57,303 bases of DNA from NCBI RefSeq assembly GCF_000372745.1, contig NZ_KB889699.1, positions 259-57,561 of the forward strand, written 5' to 3'. The translations under genes and the position numbers were made by a program. The notes below the pieces were generated by a model. It saw nothing but the letters and a program-made list of their open reading frames with translations, ran no database searches and was not told the DNA's origin. Positions 42,466 through 50,650 of the stretch are shown one piece after another. The first letter of the stretch is position 1. Every line of letters begins with the position of its first letter. The DNA comes from Embleya scabrispora DSM 41855 (GTDB lineage: Bacteria > Actinomycetota > Actinomycetes > Streptomycetales > Streptomycetaceae).

Positions 42466-42897
42466 ATGAGGTTCGACGATGCCGATCGAAGGCAACTCCT
42501 CGTTGTGTTGCACGAGTACGCCGAACACGCCCTCGACGAGCTGACCCTGTTGCGGGCCCGGACGAAGTACGGGGACGTGTACGTCGAGGTGTTCCGCACA
42601 CTCCCCCCGGACATGACCGACGACTCCTTCCACTCGATCGACCACCTGCTGCCCCCGCTCGGTGCGCGGGAGAACCGGTTCACCCCGGCCCACGAGATTC
42701 GACTCGCCGTCCTGGTCCGCGCGTACGCCGAGCACGACCTCGACCAGTGGACCGCGCTGCAGACGCGAACCACACGCGGACCCGTCTACTTTGGGATCCT
42801 CAACTCACCGCCCGGCGACAGAACCCACGACGACTTCCGCTCGCTCGATCACCTCCTTCCGGCACCGGACATCGAGAACCGAAGCGACAGCCGCTGA
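42466..42897 (+). CDS. hypothetical protein with internal duplication
   Basis: A 143-residue protein built from two similar halves. RRQLLVVLHEYAEHALDELT ... DSFHSIDHLLPP corresponds to IRLAVLVRAYAEHDLDQWTA ... DDFRSLDHLLPA about 70 residues on. Each half has a helix, a Y/V-x-G/E-x-L/F strand and an S-x-DHLLP ending. No known function. The leaderless -10 supports the ATG. Confidence 0.65.
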   Translation: MRFDDADRRQLLVVLHEYAEHALDELTLLRARTKYGDVYVEVFRTLPPDMTDDSFHSIDHLLPPLGARENRFTPAHEIRLAVLVRAYAEHDLDQWTALQTRTTRGPVYFGILNSPPGDRTHDDFRSLDHLLPAPDIENRSDSR

Positions 42898-42963
42898 GCC
42901 CGCAGGAACGGCCAGCGGCCCGTGGGCCCGCACGTGACGGTGCGTCGGAGTGTCGGAGTGGTG

Positions 42964-43225
42964 GGAGTGAACGCACCGGTTGACCTGCTGAAAGACCTCA
43001 CCGAACGCATCGGGGTGACATTCGTGTACGCGGGGTTCGACGTGGCCGCCACATCGTTGTTCGGCGGGGTACGCGGGGCCGGCTCGCCGGACGGGCCTCG
43101 CTGATCGACTACGAGCGTTCCCCGCCCGGCTCGGGAAACGCGAACTCTGCAACGAGTTGATCGCCGGGGTGGAAACCGTCCTCGAGTCGAACGCACACCG
43201 CGCCGGGACAGCACCGCCGCCTCGC
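42964..43225 (+). pseudogene. second TniB fragment
   Basis: DLLKDLTERIGVTFVYAGFD followed by VAATSLFGGVRGAG is nearly identical to residues after Walker B of the TniB protein at 4.1-5.1 kb (DLLKDPTERIGATFVYAGID). The DNA continues in parallel (CTGATCGACTACGAGCGTTC ... GCACACCGCGCCGGGACA) but in shifted frames. Only about 80 codons remain. Confidence 0.8.
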
Positions 43226-43400
43226 CGTCCACCTCCACGGCGATCGTGGCGCAGGAGTCGAGCCGGTAGCCGAGCGGCAGGAACGCCGTGGCCGGGGTGT
43301 ACCCGTCCCTTTCATCCGACGTGCGCGGGGAGTCCGGGACGCGACCGTCGCCCAAGCGGAGGCCGTCGTGGTGGCCGTCGAGTCCACCGTTGCCGTACAA
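43185..43400 (-). pseudogene. unidentified N-terminal fragment
   Basis: The frame MYGNGGLDGHHDGLRLGDGR, DERDGYTPATAFLPLGYRLD and CATIAVEVDGEAAVLS reads like the start of a beta-rich protein. It is cut where it meets the TniB fragment. Unknown family. Confidence 0.35.
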
Positions 43401-43491
43401 CCCCGAACACGCCGACTCCGCCCCACGGATCGCGGGTGGGCCGGGGCATGTTCCCCACGTGTGGGGCGCGGCGGGTGTCGGATACCGGTCC

Positions 43492-43497
43492 TACGGT
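43492..43497 (+). promoter_or_regulatory. leaderless -10 element
   Basis: TACGGT ends 6 bases before ATG 43504. Confidence 0.5.
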
Positions 43498-43503
43498 GTG
43501 GGC

Positions 43504-44193
43504 ATGAGTGCCTGGGACGGTATCGCGTGGCTGCGCGAGGCCCGCGAGTTCGGATCCGACTACTGCGTGACGTTCGCCCGGGGCTTGGAGCCCCTGGAGT
43601 TGCTGACCCGCATGGGCTGCGACCCCGGCACGGCCGCGCCGATGGGGCTCGTCGACGCCACCGAGACCGACTTCGACACCGGCGTCGAGACCATCCGGGC
43701 CGGTACCTCCCACGGGTGGGCGTACGCCGTGGAAACCACCGGGAACCGCGGATTCAAAAAGGGTGTCCTGGCCGCGGTCTCCGCCGGCACCGAGGCGGTG
43801 CTCGTGTACAGCGACTGCAACCCCGTGGCGTACCTTGTCCACGCCGAGGACGGCGAGGTCGTGTGCGGTTTCGAGGAAGACGCTCCCGAGGATCGCTTCG
43901 GCACCGACCCCGACCGGCTCCTCGCGCACATGATCACCGCCGGGCTCCTCGCCCCGGACGGCACGCCCCCCGACGACGCCCAGGCGCGCGGATGCGAACT
44001 GCGCATGGCCGAGACCGTGTTCGGCCTCGACCTCCCCCACGACACGGTCGTACACGGCCCACTCCTCGCGGCCGGACTGCGCAAAGGACTCTCCCCACCC
44101 CTACCCGTCGACACCTCACCACCACAACTGATCCCCGACACCGGACCCATCACCCTGACGGCCACCGCCGTCGCCGAACCACCCGGCGAGTAG
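43504..44193 (+). CDS. DUF6461 family protein
   Basis: A 229-residue protein of an actinobacterial family of unknown function. Conserved stretches: SDYCVTFARGLEPLELLTRM near the start, GWAYAVETTGNRGF, FEEDAPEDRFGTDPDRLL, and a C-terminal helix CELRMAETVFGLDL. Such genes occur in many paralogues in Streptomyces, often scattered in accessory regions. A leaderless promoter supports the start. Confidence 0.75.
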   Translation: MSAWDGIAWLREAREFGSDYCVTFARGLEPLELLTRMGCDPGTAAPMGLVDATETDFDTGVETIRAGTSHGWAYAVETTGNRGFKKGVLAAVSAGTEAVLVYSDCNPVAYLVHAEDGEVVCGFEEDAPEDRFGTDPDRLLAHMITAGLLAPDGTPPDDAQARGCELRMAETVFGLDLPHDTVVHGPLLAAGLRKGLSPPLPVDTSPPQLIPDTGPITLTATAVAEPPGE

Positions 44194-44291
44194 ACGAGGC
44201 AAGGCATTCCGCTCCTTCCCTGCCTCCCACATGCCCAGACGCCGACGCGGACCGCCCGCGAAGCGTCCGATCGCCGGCCGCCACCGAGCCG

Positions 44292-44870
44292 TCAAAAGGG
44301 CGGGTCGGCGCATCCCTCGGCCTCCGCCCAGAGGCGGCCGTCGGCCACCGAGCGTCGGAACGGGTCCGGGTCGAGCAGTTGCCGCAGGATGCGGGTCGAT
44401 CCGGCGCCGTCGCGGTCGACCCGGCCCAGCCAGGGCACCGAGGCCATCACACGGTCGAGCTCGGGGGTGACACACGCGTCGAGGACGGCACGCAGGTCGT
44501 CCGGCACGAGATCCTCGACCAGACACAACCACCCCAGGGCGGCGCCCACCCGGACCTCGGCCGGGCGCGCGGGGTCCGACCACAGGGCGCGGGTGAAGGC
44601 GGCGGCATCCTCGTGTCGGTGTTCCCGGGCCGACTGCGCGACCGCCAGGACCAGGCTCGCGCGTACACGCGCGTGGTCCTCGATCCGGAAGCGGTCGTGC
44701 AGGGCGGCGGAGATCTCCCCGGCCCGACCCGAGGCCGCGGCCAGGGCGTACGCGGGCGCCTCCCGGATATCGGGGTCCGGGTCGTGAAGGAGCGCGATCG
44801 GAAGATGCGCGTCTGCGGCGATCGCGCCGCGCGCCGCCTCCACGGTCCAGTTAGGACGCAGTCCACGCAT
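44292..44870 (-). CDS. HEAT-repeat-like protein, possibly 5'-truncated
   Basis: 192 residues of helical repeats (PIALLHDPDPDIREAPAYAL, VRASLVLAVAQSARE, VRVGAALGWLCLVEDLVPDD). It ends TRILRQLLDPDPFRRSVADG. The N-terminus begins abruptly inside a repeat, so the gene may have lost its 5' part. Likely protein-binding. Confidence 0.55.
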   Translation of the reverse strand: MRGLRPNWTVEAARGAIAADAHLPIALLHDPDPDIREAPAYALAAASGRAGEISAALHDRFRIEDHARVRASLVLAVAQSAREHRHEDAAAFTRALWSDPARPAEVRVGAALGWLCLVEDLVPDDLRAVLDACVTPELDRVMASVPWLGRVDRDGAGSTRILRQLLDPDPFRRSVADGRLWAEAEGCADPPF

Positions 44871-44921
44871 CCGCCGCCGACACCACCTCCGGGCCGATCA
44901 CGTACGCGCGATGATGACGGC

Positions 44922-45356
44922 ATGCTCCCTCCGAGACTGCTGTGGCGTGACCCGCGGCCGATCCCCCGCCTCGATCCCCAGGACATCGTGATCAAGGTGG
45001 TGCGGGACCCGTCGTTCCACGAGCCGTCCGAGACGGATCCGTGCGTCTCCTTCGGGTACGTGTGCCTCACCCACGACCGCGCCTACGTCGGGGGTGGTTG
45101 CGGCGAGGGAGAGCATCTCGTCGCGTCGGAGTGCTCCGTGCACGGCCCGGAGAACATCGGAGCCCACCCGCTCATGCACCGATTCCCCACCGGATTCACC
45201 CCCGCCCTCACTCCGGATCAATACGCCGAACTGGAGAACGACCTGTACCCCGAGGGCTACACGCGCCCGGACGGACGCCGCGACGGGATCCCGGGTCGAT
45301 CCGACGAACGGATCACCGCGTGGCGGCGCGCCGCCAACGAACCGTTCCATCCTTGA
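44922..45356 (+). CDS. hypothetical protein
   Basis: A 144-residue protein starting MLPPRLLWRDPRPIPRLDPQ. It contains VSFGYVCLTHDRAYVGGGCG and HRFPTGFTPALTPDQYAELE. Four Cys are present but no clear metal site. No family recognised. Divergent from the HEAT-like gene. Confidence 0.55.
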   Translation: MLPPRLLWRDPRPIPRLDPQDIVIKVVRDPSFHEPSETDPCVSFGYVCLTHDRAYVGGGCGEGEHLVASECSVHGPENIGAHPLMHRFPTGFTPALTPDQYAELENDLYPEGYTRPDGRRDGIPGRSDERITAWRRAANEPFHP

Positions 45357-45748
45357 CGTGGCGAGGGTCCGTGGACGCCACACACAGGCACATCGACAGC
45401 CACCCGGTCGGCGCGGCGGCGGGCGGATCGAGCGCGGACCCCGTCGGGTCGCGGGGCGGTGGCGTGCTCGAACTCGCGTGCCGCGCGGGGTTGTCGCCCC
45501 GTGCCCGCAGCCTCGGGAGCCTGGACGAGGACCGGCCGGTCTACCTTTTGCGGTTGTGCGCGGCACGAACGGTCCGCGGACCGAGGGCATCACCCGACCC
45601 GGGCGTGCGACTGATGGCGTGCACAGGCCCAGAGCCCGGTTGTGGCGGTGGTCGTCGGCTGACCATCGACCGTTCGAGGCGTGCAGTCCTCTGCTCTCCG
45701 GTCCGCGCGGGGGTTGTCACCGGTCTCGGCTCGGATGGGGCCACGTCC
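45357..45748. other. no gene seen
   Basis: Open frames exist on both strands but none is supported. Part may be decayed 5' sequence of the following pseudogene. Confidence 0.35.
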
Positions 45749-46426
45749 GTGTATGAAGTGACCCGCCGACTGCCCGAGATCTCGATGGTTCGAGACCGTT
45801 CCCGAGCCATGGCGATGCTGGACGCCATCATGAGCCCGGACTGGGAATTGCGGTACTTCTCCTTCGATTCCCGTTGGTCGCCGACCGAGGAGATGGTCTC
45901 GATGCGGAACGGCAGCGGCATCGAGTAGTCCGTCGTCTTCTCCGCGGCGGGGGCGTACGCCCGCGGGTTCGACCACGAGTCGCCGATGACCCCGTATCGG
46001 GACGATCCCCCGACCGCATAGCCCGGTCTGGTCGACACGGTGCCCGAGATCTTCCGTCCGTGCGTGGAGGAGCCGGCCTTCTGCGAGAGGGACGGGACGC
46101 CCCGGGCGACCGTGTGCTTCTGGCGTGAACGCTCCGATGTCGCCTGGCGGTCGGGAGCCGTCGAGATCCCCTCGCAGGACAGGGAGGACGCGGACGGCTC
46201 CGAGTGGCTGTTCGACGTCCCGGTCGACGGACGGCCCGAGGCATACCAACGATTCGCCAAGCACTACTACGAGGTCGCCGTCGACCTCAAGGCCGTGCGT
46301 CACGTCCATGCCCTGCGCCCGCTGTCGCAGGACGTCGTCTCGTCACCGAACCCGGACGTGAGTCCGGGCGAACTCGCGGAGGACACCGCGCAGATCGACT
46401 ATGTCGATCACCGATCGGCTTGTTGA
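45749..46426 (+). pseudogene. conserved hypothetical protein with two in-frame TAG codons
   Basis: A single frame reads without shift through three segments: AMAMLDAIMSPDWELRYFSF to GSGIE, TAG at 45927, then SVVFSAAGAYARGFDHESPM to DPPTA, TAG at 46019, then PGLVDTVPEIFRPCVEEPAF and on to the end (YQRFAKHYYEVAVDLKAVRH, DIYVDHRSAC-like tail). All segments look equally conserved. Related proteins would have Tyr and Trp at these places, so TAC/TGG to TAG changes explain it. Function unknown. Confidence 0.7.
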
Positions 46427-46705
46427 GCCCCCTGGGGTGGCTCGAGGGTCACGACTGCTCACAGGCTACTTGCGATGTCTTCGAAGCCGTCGACCCGGCC
46501 ACGATGCGGTTCACCACGTGAAGGACCGAAGTGACCCTTGCGGGATTGATGGGGATCATCGGCGATCCACAGGCCCGGCAGGGGCGAACGGATGCCTGGT
46601 CGAAGCACAGGATCCGGTGAAGGCCGCCGACATCACGTGCGATCACCGAAAGCCCGGACACACGGGTGCCGGGCTGCCATCGGCTGCCCGGGATTCAGCA
46701 GCAGG

Positions 46706-47062
46706 CTAAAGGAGCCGCCAACGGCGACACACGCACGCCATGCCGCCCGCAGGACGTTCCCGGTCACCCGACGCACGCTCGACCACGACCCCGCCGTCCT
46801 CGGCCCACAGCCGGTCCCCGGTGCGCAGGAACAGCGGCTGCTCCAGCTCGAACACCGAGCACCCGGGCTCGAAGTCCACCCCGTTCAGCAGCAGCATCCT
46901 CGGGGCCGTCACACGCTCACCGGTCAGAATCACTCCCCCATACTCCCGCACCGGTCGAGTGAGTCTCCCGAGCACGCCGGCCACATCGACGATCACGACC
47001 CGGGTCGGGACAAGGTGAACCCATATTCCGGAGTCTCGCGAACGGTCGAAGTTCACCTTCAC
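46706..47062 (-). CDS. hypothetical protein
   Basis: 118 residues beginning KVNFDRSRDSGIWVHLVPTR with a beta-rich core (VVIVDVAGVLGRLTRPV, GGVILTGERVTAPRMLLLNG, LFLRTGDRLWAEDGGVVVER). No recognised family. GTG 47062 is the only suitable start. Confidence 0.5.
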   Translation of the reverse strand: MKVNFDRSRDSGIWVHLVPTRVVIVDVAGVLGRLTRPVREYGGVILTGERVTAPRMLLLNGVDFEPGCSVFELEQPLFLRTGDRLWAEDGGVVVERASGDRERPAGGMACVCRRWRLL

Positions 47063-47177
47063 GAGACGGTCGGCGGCGGCAATCGAAGCGGACCGACAGG
47101 CTCGCGACTCGGGCGGCGGGCGCGGCTCCTACGCCCTTCCGTCCCGACGGTTGGACGCGCGCCGGATGTGCAGGTCG

Positions 47178-47183
47178 TACGAT
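47178..47183 (+). promoter_or_regulatory. leaderless -10 element
   Basis: TACGAT ends 7 bases before ATG 47191. Confidence 0.45.
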
Positions 47184-47190
47184 CCGTGGC

Positions 47191-47499
47191 ATGTCAGGAC
47201 TTGCGACGGTGCGCGCGTGCGACCAAGGCCATGTCGTCCATTACCCGGAGACCCTGGACGCCACGGCCATCGAATCGATGCGGGAGTTGGCGTTCTGCTC
47301 GACGTGCGAGTGCGGCACGGTGCACTTCGTCGTGGTGTGGGCCGGGGACCGTACCCGGGTCATGGCATCCGGCGGCCCCGAGGTCTTCGAGAAGTTCGAA
47401 GCCCAGACTTGGCCGGGGGCGACGCACACGGACGAGCTTGGCACCTTCTTCTACAGGGTCATCGACAATCCCCTCGCGGTCACCCTCTTCACGAGCTGA
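47191..47499 (+). CDS. hypothetical protein
   Basis: A 102-residue protein with a Cys cluster (AFCSTCECGTVHFVVVWAG) and a VHYPETLDATAIESMREL helix. It may bind a metal through the three Cys. Unknown family. A leaderless promoter supports the ATG. Confidence 0.6.
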   Translation: MSGLATVRACDQGHVVHYPETLDATAIESMRELAFCSTCECGTVHFVVVWAGDRTRVMASGGPEVFEKFEAQTWPGATHTDELGTFFYRVIDNPLAVTLFTS

Positions 47500-48159
47500 T
47501 CACTGGCTCTGCACACTCCATCGGGCGCTGGAAGTCACAGCACACCTGCGACGAAGGCCGCACGGCCACGAACAAGTTGGCGCGGCGCCACCACGGCTCC
47601 CGCTCGTCGGCCATCGCACCGCCCGGGTCACCGAATTTCCCCGCCGGTGCCCGCGCGGCAGCCGTTTCATCCGTCCGCCCGGAAACCGGACGGGGTACAC
47701 CCGGTGCGCCGCTCCCGACGGGAAACCCGGGCGGCCCTGGTGCAGTTCGTGGTTGACGACGGCGAGGCCCGCCCTCGGACGGCCGCTGCCTGCGAAGGCG
47801 CGACTCGACGCCCGTGGAAGGCGAACCGGCCAAGCCGAGCGCGGCTCGCCGGCGGGAGCCGCGCTCGACGGTGGACGCCAGTATCGGCCGCGACCCCCAT
47901 GGACACGGCTGCTCCCCTGTACGAGGCGACCCCAACCGGCGCCACGTCGACCCCGGCGTCCTCGTCGTTACCGTCCTACGCCCGGTCGCACCCTTCGGCT
48001 GACACCGGCGGCAACCTCCCAGACGGTGCGCGAGGGTCGACCACCTGCGGCCGTCCACCGCGTGGGTAGGCCTGTGGTCGACCATCAGATTTTGAATAGA
48101 GCATTCGTGCCGTATCGCCCGAGGCTCATTGCGATTTTTCGGATTATGTCCATTGGTGT
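47500..48159. other. no confident gene
   Basis: The DUF397 reading frame stays open across most of this on the minus strand but is not conserved-looking beyond the domain. The part from about 48080 to 48200 is noticeably richer in A and T than its surroundings. Confidence 0.35.
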
Positions 48160-48388
48160 CTCTGTATTGAGAAATTCCCTGTTGCTCTTCGTTCGCATCG
48201 TCGCGCAGAACGACCAGCAGAGCGGTCCACGAGGTCCGCTGCACGCGGACACACCCGCTGTCCATCGTCTTCGAGTCTCTGACCAGCACGTTTCTGGTGG
48301 CGAGCGCCGTTTCCACGCAGTCGATGGCCTGAGAGACGGAGCTCTTTCGCCATCGTAGATCCTGGTCGGCGCCCACTGTCTCGGTCAT
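48160..48388 (-). CDS. DUF397 protein
   Basis: The first 70 residues from ATG 48388 match DUF397: LRWRKSSVSQAIDCVETALA, NVLVRDSKTMDSGCVRV, SWTALLVVLRDDA. The frame then stays open for another 230 residues to 47489 without recognisable sequence, so the normal stop has probably been lost. DUF397 proteins usually sit beside XRE-DUF5753 regulators; here one is 1 kb upstream (49343-50224). They are thought to act as partners in development or antibiotic control. Confidence 0.6.
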
Positions 48389-48689
48389 ACAAGATCCCCC
48401 CGACGAACGGTTGGTCGCAACATGACGGCAATCGGGGAATTACCCTCCGGATACACTGATCATGTACCGCCGCTCCGCACTGGCGACTACGTCCGGTAAT
48501 CCCGGTTGCGGTTTTCCCGATAAATCAAAGCGCACTGGGGCACACTTGGACCAGTGGCAGCGTGTGTCCGACCGCTACCGTGTGGGAGACGGAAGGCTCC
48601 CCCGATTGGGTGGTTCTCCCTGTTTCAGTGCAATCGGGCGGGGTGAGTACACCTACGTTGGCTGTTGAACGCGACCCGAGGGAGAGAGC

Positions 48690-49055
48690 GTGGCTGGCCT
48701 CAACCGTCCGATCCGCAGGTACGCGAAAAACTTCTCGCGTTCGGCGCGGGGTCGACCACTCCTGATGCTGGGTGCCTATGTCACGGCCGTGGGCTTCGCC
48801 ACCGTCGGTGCCGTATTCCTCGCGCGTACCGCGGTCGCCGGGAGCGGTGGCCTTTGGGAAGTGGCCGTCCCCGCACTGGCGGGAGCCGCAGTCACCATCG
48901 GCGCGGGCCTGTTCGGCCCGGCCTGCCTCGATCCCACCGCCCGCCGGGAATCCGCCGCGCCGGTGCCACGACGCGAGCCGGCCACGCGCGACGACACCCG
49001 GCGAGAGCGCCGGTCGTCAGAATCGGCGCCCCCGGCGACGCCGCGCCGCGCGTAG
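48690..49055 (+). CDS. small membrane protein
   Basis: A 121-residue protein. GTG 48690 follows AGGGAGAG. A basic N-terminus precedes two hydrophobic segments (LLMLGAYVTAVGFATVGAVF and VAVPALAGAAVTIGAGLFG), then an Arg/Pro/Ser-rich cytoplasmic tail. No family recognised. Its end overlaps the convergent gene by 39 bases. Confidence 0.6.
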   Translation: MAGLNRPIRRYAKNFSRSARGRPLLMLGAYVTAVGFATVGAVFLARTAVAGSGGLWEVAVPALAGAAVTIGAGLFGPACLDPTARRESAAPVPRREPATRDDTRRERRSSESAPPATPRRA

Positions 49056-49295
49056 CCGAAGCAGCGGCGTCAGGGCCATCACCGATGTCGCGAAGGTACC
49101 CCAGTAGACGGGGTCGACCCGGCGTACGAAGACGATGAGACCGAGTACGACGAGGGCGACGGCCACCGTCGCCATGAGGGTGACGAGGACCGCGATCGCG
49201 GTGCTTGCGTCGTCCAACCAAAGCTTCCACCCTTTGATGCCCGGGGCCCGCTTGGGGCGGGACGAAGTGGTGATGTTCCCCCCTGGTGACCTCAC
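49017..49295 (-). CDS. small two-helix membrane protein
   Basis: 92 residues from GTG 49295. Two membrane segments (TAIAVLVTLMATVAVALVVL and VYWGTFATSVMALTPLL) and a very basic C-terminus ending RRRRGRRF. It follows the XRE-DUF5753 gene on the same strand. Unknown role. Confidence 0.55.
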   Translation of the reverse strand: MRSPGGNITTSSRPKRAPGIKGWKLWLDDASTAIAVLVTLMATVAVALVVLGLIVFVRRVDPVYWGTFATSVMALTPLLRLRAARRRRGRRF

Positions 49296-49342
49296 GGCGT
49301 ACCTCGCTGTTCCCTCGAAATGTTCCGGAACACCCGCGATGG

Positions 49343-50224
49343 TCAGTCGACGCCCTCCCCCGCGGACATCGCCGCGATCGCCGCGTCGATCAACGCCGTG
49401 GTCTCCTCGGACTCGAGCGCACGCGCGTACAACGCTTCGAACGTGTCGAGGTACCTGGCCCTCTCGGCGCCCTCGACGAACTCCTCGTCCCTGACGAAGG
49501 CCACGTCCTCCGGTCCGGACGCCGCGTCGAACTCGTAGATGGTGATGGGGCCCCGCAGCCCGGCGTGCATGCCTGCGGCGAACGGCAGTACGCGCAGGTC
49601 GATCCCGCGCACGCCCACCTGTTCCTTGATGTAGCGCAGTTGCTCGACCATGATCGACGCCTTCTCGGGAGCGCCGACCCGCCGCAGGATCACGGCCTCG
49701 TCGAGAACGAACCGAACCCTGGGATGCCTGCGCCCCTCCTTGAACACCTCCTGGTATCGCCGGGCGCGCAGGCGCGCCAGAGTGTCCACCCGGTCCGGCC
49801 GCGCGGTGAAGTGCGCCAGGACCTCGCGGCTGTAGTCCTCGGTCTGCAGGAGACCCGGGACGAGCGAGGGGGCATAGGCGTTGATCACGTTGGCTTCCGA
49901 CTCGAACGAGAGCAACCTGCCCAGCCGGCCGTCCCTCGTCCCGGCGGTGGGATCCAGGTACGGCTGCCACCAGGGCTTCTTTCGCGCCTCGATGCCGCGC
50001 GCAATGAGTTCCTCGCCCAGCGGCGTGTCCAAAACCTCGTACAGGCGCAGGACCGCCTCGAGGTCGGTCTTGCTGGCCGGGGTGTCGCCTCGCTCGATCC
50101 GCGTCAATTTCGAGGCCGACCAGTCGAGTTTCGCCGCGGCCTCGGACTGGCTGAGTCCCTTGTCCGTCCGCGCGGCGCGCACCCCTTTACCCACCAGTCT
50201 CCGCTGGACCATCGGGTCCGCCAT
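49343..50224 (-). CDS. XRE-DUF5753 transcriptional regulator
   Basis: A 293-residue protein. N-terminal Cro/C1 HTH (RAARTDKGLSQSEAAAKLDW, SASKLTRIERGD, residues about 18-50). The rest is DUF5753: WWQPYLD, SFESEANVINAYAPSLVPGL, LQTEDYSREVL, RRYQEVFKEGR, IKEQVGVRGIDLRVLPFAAG, IYEFDA. ATG 50224 has GGGAGG 9 bases upstream. This class in Streptomyces works with DUF397 partners. Confidence 0.85.
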   Translation of the reverse strand: MADPMVQRRLVGKGVRAARTDKGLSQSEAAAKLDWSASKLTRIERGDTPASKTDLEAVLRLYEVLDTPLGEELIARGIEARKKPWWQPYLDPTAGTRDGRLGRLLSFESEANVINAYAPSLVPGLLQTEDYSREVLAHFTARPDRVDTLARLRARRYQEVFKEGRRHPRVRFVLDEAVILRRVGAPEKASIMVEQLRYIKEQVGVRGIDLRVLPFAAGMHAGLRGPITIYEFDAASGPEDVAFVRDEEFVEGAERARYLDTFEALYARALESEETTALIDAAIAAMSAGEGVD

Positions 50225-50650
50225 TTTCGAGTCCTCCCGAGCTAGCCGCGTTTCGATTGCCTGCAAGTCTCGCACGCCCGCGTCGAATCGATTCGGGCGG
50301 TATGCCTCGGTCGTAACGGGTCCCCAGTATGAACAGGTGAAGATGACCCTGTCGTGCTGCAATGTCATATCGAGTGAGTCATGGACTTGGGATGCCTTCT
50401 CGAGTGAACAGGCGTCATGCACAGCCCGCGTGCGGCTTTCCCGGCCCGAAGGGGCGCCGACCGAAGCGCCGCGCGCCGGCGCGAGGGCGGCTCGGCCGGA
50501 ACCGGCGGCCGGGGAGGTCGCATCGGGCGGAGCGGGACGGCGACCACGGTGGTGTCGCGACGCCCCGAGGCCGGCCCCGGTCGCCGGCGTCGCCGGTGCG
50601 GCCGGTGCCTCAGGCCCGGATGTCGACGCCCGCAGTCGAGAGCTCGGGCG
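50225..50650. other. promoter region of the XRE gene, otherwise no gene seen
   Basis: The part next to 50224 should hold the XRE promoter. No clear palindrome was found. Frames between 50400 and 50640 are low-complexity Arg/Ala/Pro. Confidence 0.35.

Noticed and set aside
45041-45748. Coding sequence linking the 44.9-kb gene to the TAG-interrupted pseudogene
   Set aside because: The frame is open but low complexity and crosses the stop of the real gene at 45356.
48462-48668. A 68-codon plus-strand frame before the membrane protein
   Set aside because: No ribosome site, no recognisable sequence; it lies where the promoter of the gene at 48690 should be.
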